Shown here one piece after another: positions 42,864 to 53,480 of a DNA stretch of 64,000 nucleotides. Each line of letters opens with the position of its first letter. Position 1 is the stretch's first letter. Origin of the DNA: Ophthalmolycus amberensis. Its lineage: Eukaryota > Chordata > Actinopteri > Perciformes > Zoarcidae. Both the position numbers and the translations under genes were made by a program. The stretch covers positions 620,001-684,000 of the forward strand of contig JAFEUB010001548.1 of assembly GCA_024529925.1 (NCBI GenBank), read 5' to 3'. The notes beneath the pieces were generated by a model. It was not told the origin of the DNA and did not search any database. It saw nothing but the letters and a program-made list of their open reading frames with translations.

Positions 42864-45800
42864 TATATATATACAGTATATATATATACTATATATATAT
42901 ATATATATATATACTATATATATATATATATATATACTATATATATATATACAGTATATATATATACTGTATATATATATATATACAGTATACATCAGTT
43001 GCTCTGACTAATAATGTCGAGGATGGCTTTACATGGGCCGCTGTGTCTCATGCAGACACTACATTGTGGCTCACTGCGTCGGTATCAGACGCCGAGGGAC
43101 ACTGACCAAGCGTCCGTATTTGACGAGTTGACGAGTTCTGTTAGTACAGATGCAACAGAGATGCATTTGGTCCAGTAGTAATATTATCAGCAGCAGTACT
43201 AGTAATAATAATACTGGCAACATTATTAGCACTACTTGTAATGCCAATATTACCAACTGTCCTGACATAACCAGAGTGTCATGTTTACAGGACACCAATG
43301 GTGAGAAAACAAAAGAGACTGTAAAAGTACCCAACAAAAAGACCCCTGCAGCCAAACTCTCGCCCAAAGCGCCCAAAGAAAAGGTCGTAAAGCCCAAGAA
43401 GGAGGTCATTAAGCCTGGAAAGCCGGCCAAGCCTGACCCGACAGCCAAAGCCAAGGTGGTTGGCCACCAGCCCGGCGTGGTGAGGGGCATCACATACTAC
43501 AAGGCTGCCAAGACCGACGAGGATGAGCACAGAGGAGGTGAGTGTTCTCAGATTGGCCGGGACGCTGTATACTGGAGTGGTGTGTTCATAGAGCGTCACG
43601 CACTCTGAGCTAAAGCAAACACTGAGCTCGTACTTTAGCTGAGTCTGCACTCCCATCTGTGTGCGATCATCTGTGAGCGATCCACTGCGGGTGTTGAAAA
43701 TAATCCAAACTTGTTTCTTCAGCAGTCTAATCTAACCCCTCATGACACTTCAATGGAGCCAGCGGAGTCATTGAACCAGAGTGTAGATCTTTATTATCTG
43801 GATTTAGTTTCCACTTGAGGACAATATAAAGCTTTCCTTACAATGTTGTTTTACGCAAGTGTCAGATAAGGCTCTACTTGTGTTGCAAATTTGCCGCTAA
43901 ATAAAAGCCAATAAAACAGAATCCATCGCTGCGTGGCAAACAAGATCCCCTCAATACAAGATTTATTTCACTGTTGTTTTAAGCAAAGCCGACGTCGTCA
44001 GCGCAGGATTGGATTGCTGGTGCACTTTCAGCAGGCAGGAAATCCAAATCTTTTATTGACAAAATAGATGCAGCTGATGGAATGCTGTCTCAATGGAGTG
44101 CTGCCATGTCCATGACATGCCTCAGCTCCACTCCTGACAACAATGTGCGGGGACCCTCACCGATGCAGAGAAAACATTTTCTGACTTCGTCCAATCCTCT
44201 TTAAATCTAGTTGAGTGAATAGGTATGCTGCGTTTGCACAGGGCACACGCACATCATGCTGTCGGACTGTTCTGCCACCCATCTGAACCTCCGCCAGCCC
44301 AGCCAGCCTCGTCACATCACTGAAACCAGTCGGCTGCATTTCCATAATCTGGCAAAGAGCAGGATGCAGGAACATTTATTCATCCAGGCAAGGTTGATAC
44401 ACCTTAATGCTTTTTCCTGAAATGCCTTTCTTCAAATTTAGTGATACACATTGTACTGGGAGTTGCCCAGTGTAACTACCGGTACAGTTCTCTACTAATG
44501 GCCACTGAGGAGCTGAGTTGGAATTCAGAGAGGAAAATGCTAAACACTCACTTAACCTGCCTTCAGTAGTTCTTGTATCCTAGACTTGTTATCAGTAACC
44601 ATAAATGTATCTACACAACTGTAAGATTAAGATTGAGGCATTTGTAGCCAATGATATTCTGAAACCATTCATTCCCAAATTCCGATACCTGAACTTGCGT
44701 ATTGGCCAATACAATCTGTTACCAGTGCGTTAAAAACCATTGCGGAAGCAGCGATCATTCTTCCTGCCGATGGAAGTAGCTGAAGAGTTAGTCGTATTAC
44801 TTCTTTTTCATCTCTGTTGAGTGTTGCACATGCTCAGGTCCGATCTGGCAGGACGTACGGATCAGGCAGTGTGTGACACACTGTTGTTGTTCCTGTGTAG
44901 CATAAATGAACTGATAAATGAAAAGATGAAGCGATATCAGATCGGTGCATCGACTACTATACTCACGGATACCCGATCCAACATTTTAAGATGAATAAGA
45001 GGCATTTCTGATACTGGTTTTGGTATCAGAACAACTCTGATGAGAGGTGTGCGGATTGATTTGAAAAGTATGCGCTGCATTACCATACAATTAGAATGCA
45101 GCTTTGACAATGATAAAAGCAAGTACCATGTTCCTCTGTTCCTTTTCAAAACCCTAAAAGACTATGATGTTGTTTGGACTGTAGTTAGCAGTAATGTCAA
45201 GCACAAAGGATTGGACATTTGAACTATAGTGTGCAAACTAGCATGGTCCTTTAAAAACGACTTAAATATCTTCCTCATCGTAGCAACATGCTAAAGGGGT
45301 CTTTGGTCGGTCCAATAAGAAGGTAACAAAAGAAGTGCAACGTGCGTCCCGTCTCATTACAGATGGATGACATCTATCGGATCTCTTTTATCATGTAGTC
45401 TCCACACAGAGCCAGACTCAACCAGAGATACTACGGTTTGAACAGATTTGTTCCTTTAGTTGGCAATGAGTGTTGCATTTAACTACAGGTACAATTCAAT
45501 ACTCCTTGATTATCTTAAAAGACTTAATGGCTCTTGTTAATTGTAAAAAGAGTCTTAGAGAATAGTTTCTACTCGCGTCATCAGGTCCACGTGTTCAGTG
45601 AGATGCACTGCGGTGATCTATTCACATCTGTCTGGCAGCACAGGACATCAGAGTCTGAAGCCCATGAGGAGAGCAGACCTTCCCTCTGCTCACATTGCAT
45701 TTGATTAAGCCTGCTGTCTCTTTCTACAGCAGACCACAAGTGTCTATAGAAGCCTCAAACAAAAAACAGAGAAGAAAGGAGTTTGACCAATATGGCTTTT

Positions 45801-48800
45801 TGATGAAACAAATGACACTTAGTTTTATTCCAAGCGTTTCTAACGGTGGTGACACCATCAGGGACACTGAGTCAGTGTGATTAACCCCGGTGAGCAATTG
45901 TATACTATAAAGACGTGAAGAAATATCTATGGTCACCGCTGAAATCAAAAATGAAAAACTTTTCACCGACTATTTGGTGACGTTGATTTAACGTTCACAC
46001 TTAGACTTAATGATGGTCTAACTGTGAATATTTAATCAATGTCTTGAAATAGTTGGTGAGAAACTTTCAAGCTTTACCCAGTTTTGAACATCTTTTCACC
46101 ATAACTGTTTTTTAAACACCTTTTCAAAGGTCGTCATTCTAACACATCAACAGTTTCCACTTACAGGCCAAAGAAAACCATGTGACACAGGCTACAAATC
46201 CTTTGTATTTATTGACCTGCAATTTAGATACAACATGAACAATGCTCTTTAAATACAATTACAATGAAATAGAAAAATTACTTTTTGGTTGCGAATCATA
46301 ATAAAATCTCCTTTTCCTTCCTCAAATGTTTTTGTCAAACCATCCAGGAGCCGGTTTCAGATGGTGGACATCTGTGAAAAGTATCAAAAATAAATATTAT
46401 ATCAGGAAAGGATGAATGTCCATCGAGGGTTTCATATATCTTTGAGCATAACTGCAATTTCTGTAATTGCAATTTTGCACTCACATGGATAAACACCTCT
46501 CTATATTAAATAGTATCATACTCTACGTTGTTTGCATGTTGCTGTGCCAAACAACAACGTTCTGACGTCTTCTTATCTGTGCATTACTTTGTTGTATCTA
46601 CTCCCTTCCATCCAAACTGTATACAGCCACACTCCTTTTCTGTGTATTTGAGATGCGAAATTTCCTAAAAATATAACTTTTATAGCATTAGGCTACAGCG
46701 ACAGCCCATGAAGCCTCCTGCATTAGCAAGACAAGTTACACGTTACACGCACACATACAGTGAAAATAGTCTGGCAGCTTGTTTATGTTTGCTGTCCACA
46801 CTACAGTATGCTACAAGCTAATATGCTACACGCTAACACGCTACAAGCTAACATGCTACTGCTACTAGCTTATGTCTTCATGTAGGCCACATTTCGCCAA
46901 CCAGTGCAATATGACTCTGGAGAATAACATTTACGGAAATCAATATCGTCTCTCTGTCAACTGAGCAAATAATCAACATTGTCAAACAAAGTGGTGTTTT
47001 GTGACGCATTGATGTTGTAACTGCATTTTAGCTGAAATGAGGTCAAAAAGAGGTCAGACCGAATATCACCCCGTTTTCAAACAGATATTAATGTTGAAAT
47101 CACGGTTGATGCTCACGGGACCTCTTTAGACCTTTTTAAAACAGAGAACCCTCTTTTTATAGCATGTCCCAGCAGCTTTGTTGCTACTTTTCAGTGGGAT
47201 TGTAGCATTTAGTGTATAAATCTGTAACTTCTTTCCTTTGAAGAACTGTTACATTAGCTAACATTACTTGCAGAGATATAACGGTGCTGACAAGCATTTC
47301 ATTTCAAACATACTGAGAACTTACCACTTTCCATTGAAAACCTTAAATATAATGCAATCATTTTGGGTTGCAGCTGTAAGAACATTCTAAAGCATCTCAC
47401 TCCCATATCTGTGAAGCAAAATGAGGCCTCAGTATTCTCTATCAATATATCAGCTATGACGTCTAGGGTACCCCTCTAGTGTCAGTTTTGGATTCAGGGA
47501 CTGTAAAGTTTTGTTATATGCATACAGTTTATTTTCAAAATAAACTTCCAATATAGGTTTACTTAGCTTTTAGGTTTCCTCAATCAACAACACTACTTGG
47601 TTAGGTTTAGGAAAAGATCCATCTGTCAATCTGACAAAGGCCATCTGGTGTATTTTGAATGAAATCAAACGTATAATCTTAGATTTTTCCTCTATCTATC
47701 CCTGCCCCCCCTCCTCCTCCCCCCAGACCACGTCAGAACGTACACAGTCCATCACATCACGGAAAACCAGTCAGAGGATGGAGGAGCTGAAATGGTCCTG
47801 GAAACCATGGAGGCCACCGTGGCTGAACCCACTACCACCACTGCTGTTCCCACCACTACCACCACCACGACCACAGCCACCTCAACTAGCACCACGACCA
47901 CACTATCCACTCCCACGACACAAAATACACCTGCATCTGACAGACCAGCTCCGACCATTTTGCTGATGCTGGACAACTCCAACAACAACAGTCGGCCCAC
48001 TCTCCACAGGGCAGGTATGTGCTAAATGCCCCTCTGTGATTAAGGCTCCATCCACACTAATGTGTTTTCCTTTGAAAATGGGGTTTTCAAACAAAAAGGA
48101 TCCTCGTCCAGTACCGTTTTAAAATGATTCCTTAGTCCATACTAACATGCCTGAAGATGGATATCACATGACGTTTCACGTACACTGTTAACAGGGAAGT
48201 AGATTGGTTGCCTATTTACAGAAGATACAACAGAGTATTATTGTACTCTTTAGTAATAAAATGTTGTGCTTGATAATGAAGCGTCCTCCACACACACACT
48301 CAAACTGACACATTCTGTGAATTGCAGGTCGCTGCAGGTCTTGCTCTATCCCACTCAGATACACATTCATTTACCTTAAAAATCAACACTTTCCAATCAA
48401 AGTTTAGGTTATGGATCAAGAAATTTGATCAACACACATTTCTCACTCGTTTCCTTCGGTTTTGTTGTTGTCTGCTCTCACACTCGTAGCTCTGCAGGGT
48501 GGCTAACGTCCCTGTCGTACTGGAGAGAGTGTGGACGCTAGGCGTGAATGTAGCACAAGATATGGGTATTAATTAAACACCAACGTGGTAGTGTGGCTGT
48601 AGCCTCAGCTCAGTATTGTGTTGCAGGCTGTGACTGCAGTGACAGAGGGCCATTCAGCAGCAGAAAAGCCTGCAGGATCACTCTGCCAAGAAATATATGA
48701 GCGTGAAATCAATTTCAGCCCATGGTAATGGAAGTAATTCTCTCCCATGCGTTCATGTTGAATGTTCTGCTTGTTTCTTCCAGGGAAGATCCTGAACTGT

Positions 48801-51800
48801 GAAGGGACTCTAGCATCCATTGACCAGCCAGAGAAGCAGCACAGCTATGGGCGCAACGAGGGAGCCTGGATGAAGGATCCCCTGGCTAAAGACTCCAAGA
48901 TCTATGTCACTAACTATTACTATGGCAACAACTTGGTGGAGTTTCGCAACCTGGACAACTTCAAGCAAGGTGTGCTTAAAATAGGTCTTTTTACAATGCC
49001 CCATTTGCCCACCATAATCCATATTTGTGTTCCCAGGGATTAACAGGACTCCCACCACAGATAAGTCTGGTTTGACTCTGCGTTCTAAACCGGCTTTTCA
49101 GTCTATGGTTATCACAGCCAGATTCAAGTCTACTGTCGTATACCTGTCTGCTTTTGTCAGAGGTTACATACCATGTGTCCAGTTGTGCTGCCTCTCGGGC
49201 CACCACACACAGACCTTTGTGAGGTTGTATAGCCTCGATATGACAGAGTCTTCGATAACTCATTCATTTTTTAATTCCGCCAGACGTTAATTGCTGCGGT
49301 TTGCCATATTACTATCAGTAGTAGTATGTGTGAGCTATATAGGTATTTACTGAGATCGAGCAGTATATAGCCAAGAGCATTGCAGCCTGAGACTACAGAA
49401 GCAGAGGAGGAGCAGAGTACCCACGTATGCACCTAGCTACGCTGTAGCCCCTCAGCGCACAACCATGAACCTTTATAGTCTGAAGCGCATATTAACCTTT
49501 CCTTATTAAAGTAGCCACGAGGAAGGCTGCATGGGCATTTGCTGTCTACATTCACATCCTATTTACTATCCTTTACAGAGACCTGGTGGGACAACTAGAA
49601 TAAGATGTGTCCACAAAACTGTGTAGATTCATTTGTACTCATAATACTGAACAACAATACTGAACAAACACTATGTGAAACCCCATCTAATCCACTTTGA
49701 ACAACACCCTTAGGCCATGACTAAGTAATGGAACATTTGCTGTCCAATCAAACATAACTATATCTGTCCTGAACTGGAGACTTACTGAAAGCCTGTGTTA
49801 ATAAAGATAAAGTGACACGACATGAATCTAGCTCTGGTTTAGCTGTCCCATGATGTAGGGCTAAGAAGTTAAGGTTTGAAATGCCATAATGATAGTTGAA
49901 GCAATATAAGTTGTTTAACACCAATATGTTTGTATTAAATATAATATTGAATATTTAGAATATTCCATTATGATCATTTAAACATGTTTTGTGGTTTGTG
50001 TGGGTTAGCAACTATATTAGTGTTTTTTATATCTTGACTTTTACATCTTTTTCATCATATAATTTAAACATCATTATCGTCCCAACACATTGACTAACTA
50101 GACTATCACCTTGTTAGAATATATAGTGCTTTTTAACATGATGACATTGATTTGTGTTGATTGTCCAATGAGCTCTGTGAGACTGATGAGATCTCTGGAA
50201 TGTAGATCTTAGTTGTTTCATGGCTCCAGTGGGTGGGAAAATCAACTTCTCCCACATCCAAATCAACTGAGGAATGGGATTACACTCTGTGGGAAAGTTA
50301 AGATGATCTCCCCTCGTGGGACTTGGCTTGTTGATCTAGATGTGTTTGGACAATGGGCTCCCTAAATGCACTTACATGCGAGGCGTCCTGCAGTCCGGTG
50401 AGCTCACAGCTGTGTGCGGTTGACGAGGTATTTGGAGTGGAGGCGATGCCTGCTGTTCCCTGACATGTGCTCTGGCCTTTCCTTTGAACTGGGCACAGTG
50501 GAGAGGGATTAAGAGTGTGGGTTGGCCTTATGGATGGGGGTGGGGTGGGGTGGGGGGGATCTACTGCACGTTGTTTTTGTCCTTCACTGGGCTTTCCATT
50601 TATTATCATTATCTAAATCAGAACTCCTGAGGTTGGAAGGTTAGGATAGCAGATAGGATGTGATTAGAAAATGACACCTATAGTACAGTTTGTACTATGA
50701 ACAAACTGTCACTGTCACATGAAGCGATCTGGTCAAAACCAAAATCTTCATTCAGTCTTAAGAGTGTCATGTCTGAAGTAAGTTGTTATGTCATAGCTTG
50801 GTTCCAGTCCTCTTCAATCGCATCGCATATCGATGTGTTCACTTATTCAAATTATTCTTGTGTTGTCGCATCGATGGCTGTATCCCACAGTTAGACAAAC
50901 GGCCGACCAATCAGAGCTTTCAGAATCAGAAACTCTTTATTGGCAAGTACGTTGCACATACAAGGAACTTGGCTTTGTGATTGGTGCACACCAATAAACA
51001 CAGTACAGTAGTATCAGACATAAAGGTTGGCATTGCAGGTAGGATAAATAAAGAGACATCATCTTTCTACACAAATAGCAAGCTACATGCATGAAAGACA
51101 GTGTGGATGAGCATCATGCAGCAGTACAGGATTTATTAATCGACCCATTTACCTCATTTTTCACGACCACAAGAGTGACTCCATCGCGTTCTTTATATCA
51201 TTACACTCCCGACTGAGAGGGAGCTAGCTTTCCAAAGACGATCAAGGAAATCTACAATGTCAAGTATAATAATATTATGTTCAGTTAGGGGTGCTGTAAT
51301 AATCGGATAAAGAGGACGGAGCAATCACAACAACAATGTTAAGAAATAAAAGAAAGTGAGGAGGTTGGAGTGTTTTACAACCTACATCCACCTCCCAGAG
51401 ATGAGGAGCAGTTGAAGATATGTCTGCAGACGGTAAACCTGAAGTACCTCCCTCAGTACCTGTGTGTGCTCTTCCCATTTTATGGACAGGAACACTGTTA
51501 CCCCAACTAATGGCTCTGCTGCAATACTCTTGTCAAGTGACAAGGAGATCAATTGCTTGTTAGCTATTAGTGAGATCCGTGCTCTGAATACATTCATTTA
51601 TTATCAGTCAATCATTATTAACTTAATTGTAAACGGTTACTGGAGCCACAACGTCGGAGGTTTAGGGACATGTCACGGTCACTCACTCCCATTCTCCTCC
51701 AATAGCTAACATTGTGGTCCCAAAAGTAGGTCCTCACAGCTGTCAACAATTGAAATGTATACGTTCTGACATTTCTTTAACTTTTATTTTAAAATGTCTG

Positions 51801-53480
51801 CAAGGAATGCCGATTGTAAAGCATGTTCAACTGTAGACACTTGACTGATCATTAAATATATTCAAAGCACAGATTTCACTAGCGCTAGGTCACAAGCAGT
51901 TGAACATATGGCTCGCTAGCTTACTGCAATCTGGCAACCTTCCCCAAGTGACTTCATCTTAGCCTCTTAGCCGTGCCATTTCTCTCATCTGTTCTTAAGA
52001 CAATGCAATAAATAAAGACAATAAAGCTGAGTGTGACGTGGAAATATTCTGACTACTCGACTAGCTAGGTACCGGAAGTTGACATGACAGTTTAGCGGGA
52101 GTGGGATGAGAAAGGCGGGAAAAAGGGAACTATAGCGTGCTGTAAGCCAGAAGTTAACATCGCCCTGGTCCCTCAACAAGAAGCCAATGTGATTTTTCTA
52201 TTGGACTTTGGATTATTGCAGAAAATAAACATGTATGGTACTGCAACATATTGTTCAGCAAGATCGTCACAATTGATGACCACCTGTATGATTGGCAATT
52301 GTAATTAGGCGTAAAAAAGCTAGCATTAACCACCACAACTAAGCTGAAGGCGGACTAGTCAATAATATTTTACGTAGACCTTATGCATATTCATTTTGTG
52401 TTCTCTGTAATATTGTAACATTCTGATATTATATAGGTGGAGGCTTCAAATAAGCCCAGTCGTCTCATTTAGCAACTAGTTAGCAGCCGCCTTTTTTAAG
52501 ACACATAAAAGCTTCAAAACTCTGGAGTGGGGTATTTACTGACATCTGAATCTCGTGTTAACCACAGACCTTATTTCAGGTATCTAACCTAAAACCCATT
52601 GTAAAAAAAAACATTGACTTAGAAACGAGGGAACCAGAAGTGCAAAAATAAGAACTTATTTCCGAGTTGAAGTTGTATGACTCGTTCCTGCTGCACTCTA
52701 TTAAAAGTAGGCAGAATAAGGTGAATACAACAATGTTGTGGCCACCGGTGATCACAGACACTTCCACATGAGCAGTTGCATCACTTGTGAAGCAGTGGTC
52801 TGTTTTGTGCAACAGAATGTGTTCATTGGTAAATAACAATAATTAAAGCTAATGTAATATTCCTTTTCATCATAGGACGATGGAGCAACCTCTTCAAACT
52901 GCCTTACAACTGGATAGGCACAGGCCACGTGGTTTATAATGGAGCTTTCTACTACAACAGAGCCTTCACCAAGAACATCATCAAGTACGATCTGAGGATG
53001 CGATATGTGGCGGCCTGGACACTGCTGCATGACGTGGTTTACGAGGACACCACCCCCTGGAAATGGAGGGGCCACTCGGACATTGACTTTGCAGTGGATG
53101 AAAGCGGCCTGTGGGTGATCTACCCGTCCACGGACTACGACTACAACCAGCAGGAGGTGATCGTCATCAGTAAACTGGATCCTGGAGACCTGTCGTTGAA
53201 AAAGGAAACAACTTGGAGGACAGGTCTCAAGCGGAACTCCTACGGAAACTGCTTCATCATCTGTGGTGTCTTGTATGCCGTCAATGTGTACAACCAAAAG
53301 GAAGGCGAGGTGAACTTTGCTTACGACACCCACACCAACACTGAAGCCATCCCACGCTTGCCCTTCATCAATGAGTACTCCTTCACCACCCAGATTGACT
53401 ACAACCCCAAGGAGAAGGTTCTGTATGCCTGGGACAATGGCCATCAGCTCACTTATCAGGTCAACTTTGTCGACCAGTGA
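29694..53480 (+). CDS. olfml2a: olfactomedin-like 2A (photomedin-1), eight coding exons
   Basis: Joined exons are 29694-29762, 38633-38896, 41235-41342, 41884-42060, 43291-43537, 47727-48014, 48784-48969 and 52876-53480. They total 1944 nt (647 residues plus stop), close to human OLFML2A as I recall it (about 650). Order: signal peptide (about 1-20), Cys-rich segment with CRCKC and CKCSC (24-111), coiled coil (112-206), Lys/Pro-rich linker (207-288), Thr-rich mucin-like segment (289-384), olfactomedin domain (about 389-645). By analogy with myocilin, Cys390 and Cys576 should form the domain disulfide, and Asp517, Asn571, Ile620 and Asp621 match its calcium ligands. Family knowledge: a secreted extracellular-matrix glycoprotein that oligomerises and binds chondroitin sulfate E and heparin. 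It is assigned to 2A rather than 2B because the segment around residues 33-111 and the VDLLEGTLYSMDLMKVH stretch match 2A much better. All splice phases agree, and only the exon 4 donor is weak. Confidence 0.95.
30222..30272. repeat. (CA)n microsatellite in olfml2a intron 1
   Basis: About 25 CA units with GC interruptions near 30228 and 30244. Confidence 0.95.
30545..30835 (+). pseudogene. Tc1/mariner transposase C-terminal remnant
   Basis: Reads like the C-terminal half of a teleost Tc1-type transposase. CTTCCAACTGTGTGGCAACA, then AACACCTTTGGGATGAACTG (the PIEHLWDEL region with the last catalytic acid), then TCCCTGCAGCCAGGTGTCAA. Several stops and indels are present and no terminal repeats were found. 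It lies in intron 1 of olfml2a on the same strand. Confidence 0.7.
30870..31325 (+). repeat. dispersed repeat, copy 1, with internal 22-bp inverted repeat
   Basis: Shares with 44650-45035 the blocks CATCTCTGTTGAGAGTTGCA/CATGCTCAG, GGCAGGACATACGGACCAGG and GTGTAGCATAAATGACTTGA (each with one or two changes). Bases 31026-31047 are the exact reverse complement of 31138-31159, so transcripts could fold into a hairpin with a 90-nt loop. The class is uncertain. Confidence 0.6.
31326..33079. other. olfml2a intron 1 sequence, nothing recognised
   Basis: Non-coding by eye, with no clear element until the Ty3/gypsy fragment. Confidence 0.4.
33094..33420 (+). pseudogene. Ty3/gypsy RNase H domain (part)
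   Basis: From LIFPEPARQFIVEVDASD to RSAKRLNSRQARWALF. It keeps the first catalytic Asp (EVDASD), the Glu in NRELLAVKLALEEW and the Asp in WTDHKNLEY. The reading frame then shifts, and the domain tail (SYRPGSKNVKPDALSRQF) is found in the overlapping frame up to about 33500. Confidence 0.85.
33408..33950 (+). pseudogene. Ty3/gypsy RNase H tail and integrase N-terminus
   Basis: Contains KNVKPDALSRQF, the integrase zinc-finger His and Cys residues (CHPGIRR and CQVCAQH) and the first core acid in HIALDFVTGLPPSDG. The frame is lost just after, at about 33930. Confidence 0.82.
33947..34666 (+). pseudogene. Ty3/gypsy integrase core and C-terminal region
   Basis: Carries the second acid (VVSDRRPQFTSRFW) and the Glu of NGQAEQMNQEME. 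It continues with VEYAHNTLPSSATGFSPFQC and the C-terminal YAPGQRVWRSTRDLPL and KLAPRFVGPFPV motifs. Another open frame over 34243-34917 is only a shadow of this one. Confidence 0.85.
34731..38632. other. olfml2a intron 1, remainder
   Basis: Nothing recognised except a poly-G run at 36494-36502 and a C-run near 37750. The 3' end has a reasonable pyrimidine-rich acceptor for exon 2. Confidence 0.45.
38633..38896 (+). CDS. olfml2a: olfml2a exon 2 (Cys-rich region)
   Basis: The exon encodes residues 24-111 and begins IFGETEPVRMTSEGSDC. It holds the paired motifs CRCKC and CKCSC and ends in KKQAPELLK. This is one of the most conserved N-terminal segments of OLFML2A. The acceptor is a pyrimidine-rich TCTGTCTTCCAG and the donor is GTGAGG, phase 0 on both sides. 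The Cys cluster probably makes the inter-chain disulfides of the oligomer, which is inferred from the family. Confidence 0.95.
38939..40011 (+). mobile_element. hAT-like (Charlie-type) element in olfml2a intron 2
   Basis: Starts CAGGGGTGTCACACTCATCT, then CGGGCCACATCAGCATCAAA and GGGCCGGTTGTACTGTAAGA. Ends with ACCACATCAAATGACGTGGC, GGGCCGGATTCGG and CTTGAGTTT. These are the recognised ends of a common teleost hAT family, but the last bases (usually GACACCCCTG) are missing. The flanks TTTCAGAG (38931-38938) and TTTCAAAG (40010-40017) may be a decayed 8-bp duplication. No transposase frame is intact. Confidence 0.7.
40012..41234. other. olfml2a intron 2, remainder
   Basis: AT-rich. Bases about 40490-40570 (CATTTCATTGATCAACAAAT to AATTCATAGCTGCAACCCC) look like the end of the repeat family at 24284-24722, in the opposite orientation. 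Confidence 0.45.
41235..41342 (+). CDS. olfml2a: olfml2a exon 3 (start of coiled coil)
   Basis: The exon encodes 36 residues (112-147), from LQSMVDLLEG to MNSLEE, with heptad-like spacing of Leu and Met. The acceptor is GACCAG and the donor GTAGGC, phase 0 on both sides. Two in-frame ATGs just upstream lie before the acceptor AG and are intronic. Confidence 0.93.
41884..42060 (+). CDS. olfml2a: olfml2a exon 4 (coiled coil)
   Basis: The exon encodes 59 residues (148-206), from TIKTNLTREND to SSERKAQ. Two N-glycosylation sequons are visible, Asn152 (NLT) and Asn176 (NYS). The acceptor is ATCTTGCAG. The donor is CACAG followed by GTTCCA, a poor match to GTAAGT. It was chosen because the joined residues KAQ then DT agree with the KAQDT junction in human OLFML2A and the phase is right. 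Reading through would add intron-like residues and then a stop. Confidence 0.85.
42061..43290. other. olfml2a intron 4
   Basis: Begins with the non-consensus donor GTTCCA and ends with TGTTTACAG. It contains the TA/CAG array and short TAGTA/ATTA trinucleotide-like runs at 43178-43230. Confidence 0.7.
42422..42993. repeat. self-complementary TA array with CAG/CTG spacers (olfml2a intron 4)
   Basis: About 570 bases of (TA)n blocks of 8-30 nt, separated by ACAGTATA, ACTGTATA or ACTATATA spacers. Because TACAGTA and TACTGTA are complements and TA is self-complementary, almost any part can pair with another. Open frames through it on both strands (repeating YIYI) are artefacts. Confidence 0.95.
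43291..43537 (+). CDS. olfml2a: olfml2a exon 5 (basic linker)
   Basis: The exon encodes residues 207-288 plus the first base of codon 289. It is rich in Lys, Pro and Ala, and near the end carries GVVRGITYYKA, which is conserved in OLFML2A and 2B. The acceptor is TGTTTACAG and the donor GTGAGT. The basic repeats of the KPGKPAKPD type could contribute to glycosaminoglycan binding, which is inference from composition. Confidence 0.93.
44650..45035 (+). repeat. dispersed repeat, copy 2
   Basis: Shares several blocks with 30870-31325 in the same order and strand, but lacks the left arm of the 22-bp inverted repeat. Its single arm reads TCTCTGTTGAGTGTTGCACA, with one change. Confidence 0.6.
46807..46865. 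repeat. 15-bp tandem repeat, about four units
   Basis: Units TATGCTACAAGCTAA, TATGCTACACGCTAA, CACGCTACAAGCTAA and a partial CATGCTACTGCTAC. Confidence 0.8.
47727..48014 (+). CDS. olfml2a: olfml2a exon 6 (Thr-rich mucin-like segment)
   Basis: The exon begins and ends in phase 1 and encodes about 96 residues, from DHVRTYTVHH through a Thr-rich run (ACC/ACG/ACA codons, about 47826-47932) to RPTLHRAG. The acceptor follows a long C/T tract ending CCCCAG, and the donor is GTATGT. The low-complexity Thr tract matches the Thr-rich segment at the same place in human OLFML2A and is probably O-glycosylated. Sequence identity to orthologues is low here, so the edges rest on splice signals and phase. 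Confidence 0.88.
48015..48783. other. olfml2a intron 6
   Basis: GTATGT donor and TTTCTTCCAG acceptor. No repeat or other feature was recognised. Confidence 0.7.
48784..48969 (+). CDS. olfml2a: olfml2a exon 7 (start of olfactomedin domain)
   Basis: The exon encodes the first olfactomedin strands, with NCEGTLASID (Cys390), HSYGRNEGAWMKDP, and VTNYYYGNNLVEFRNLDNFK, all strongly conserved in OLFML2A and 2B. The acceptor is TTTCTTCCAG and the donor GTGTGC, phase 1 on both sides. Confidence 0.95.
48970..52875. other. olfml2a intron 7
   Basis: GTGTGC donor and TTCATCATAG acceptor. It includes a retroposon-like fragment at 50922-51015. The rest is unrecognised. Confidence 0.6.
50922..51015. mobile_element. 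short retroposon-like fragment
   Basis: AGAATCAGAAACTCTTTATT, then GGCAAGTACGTTGCACATAC, then AAGGAACTTGGCTTTG. This is a common teleost repeat usually reading CTTTATTGGCCAAGTATGTT. Only this block is kept. Confidence 0.5.
52876..53480 (+). CDS. olfml2a: olfml2a exon 8 (olfactomedin domain and stop)
   Basis: This last coding exon encodes residues 447-647, most of the olfactomedin propeller. Hallmarks are YNWIGTGHVVYNGAFYYN, WKWRGHSDIDFAVDESGLW, NSYGNCFIICGVLYAV and TTQIDYNPKEKVLYAWDNGH. Asp517, Asn571, Ile620 and Asp621 align with the calcium ligands of myocilin, and Cys576 with its conserved disulfide Cys. The acceptor is TTCATCATAG. The TGA stop ends at 53480. Confidence 0.97.

Larger units (their letters stand above)
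43538..47726. other. olfml2a intron 5
   Basis: Contains the dispersed repeat at 44650-45035 and a short 15-bp tandem repeat at 46807-46865. Bases 45960-46150 (GTTGATTTAACGTTCACACT and similar) and 46985-47120 (GATGTTGAAATCACGGTTGA) look like the two ends of another dispersed element, unnamed. The intron ends in a long C/T tract. Confidence 0.5.

Noticed and set aside
42372..43105. Long open frames of 211 and 228 codons on the plus strand and 137 on the minus strand
   Set aside because: Translations of the TA/CAG array (repeating YIYI). They also overlap intron 4 of olfml2a.
47752..48000. Minus-strand frame rich in Val over olfml2a exon 6
   Set aside because: Reverse complement of the Thr-rich ACN tract gives GTN Val codons. 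It is a shadow of the real exon.
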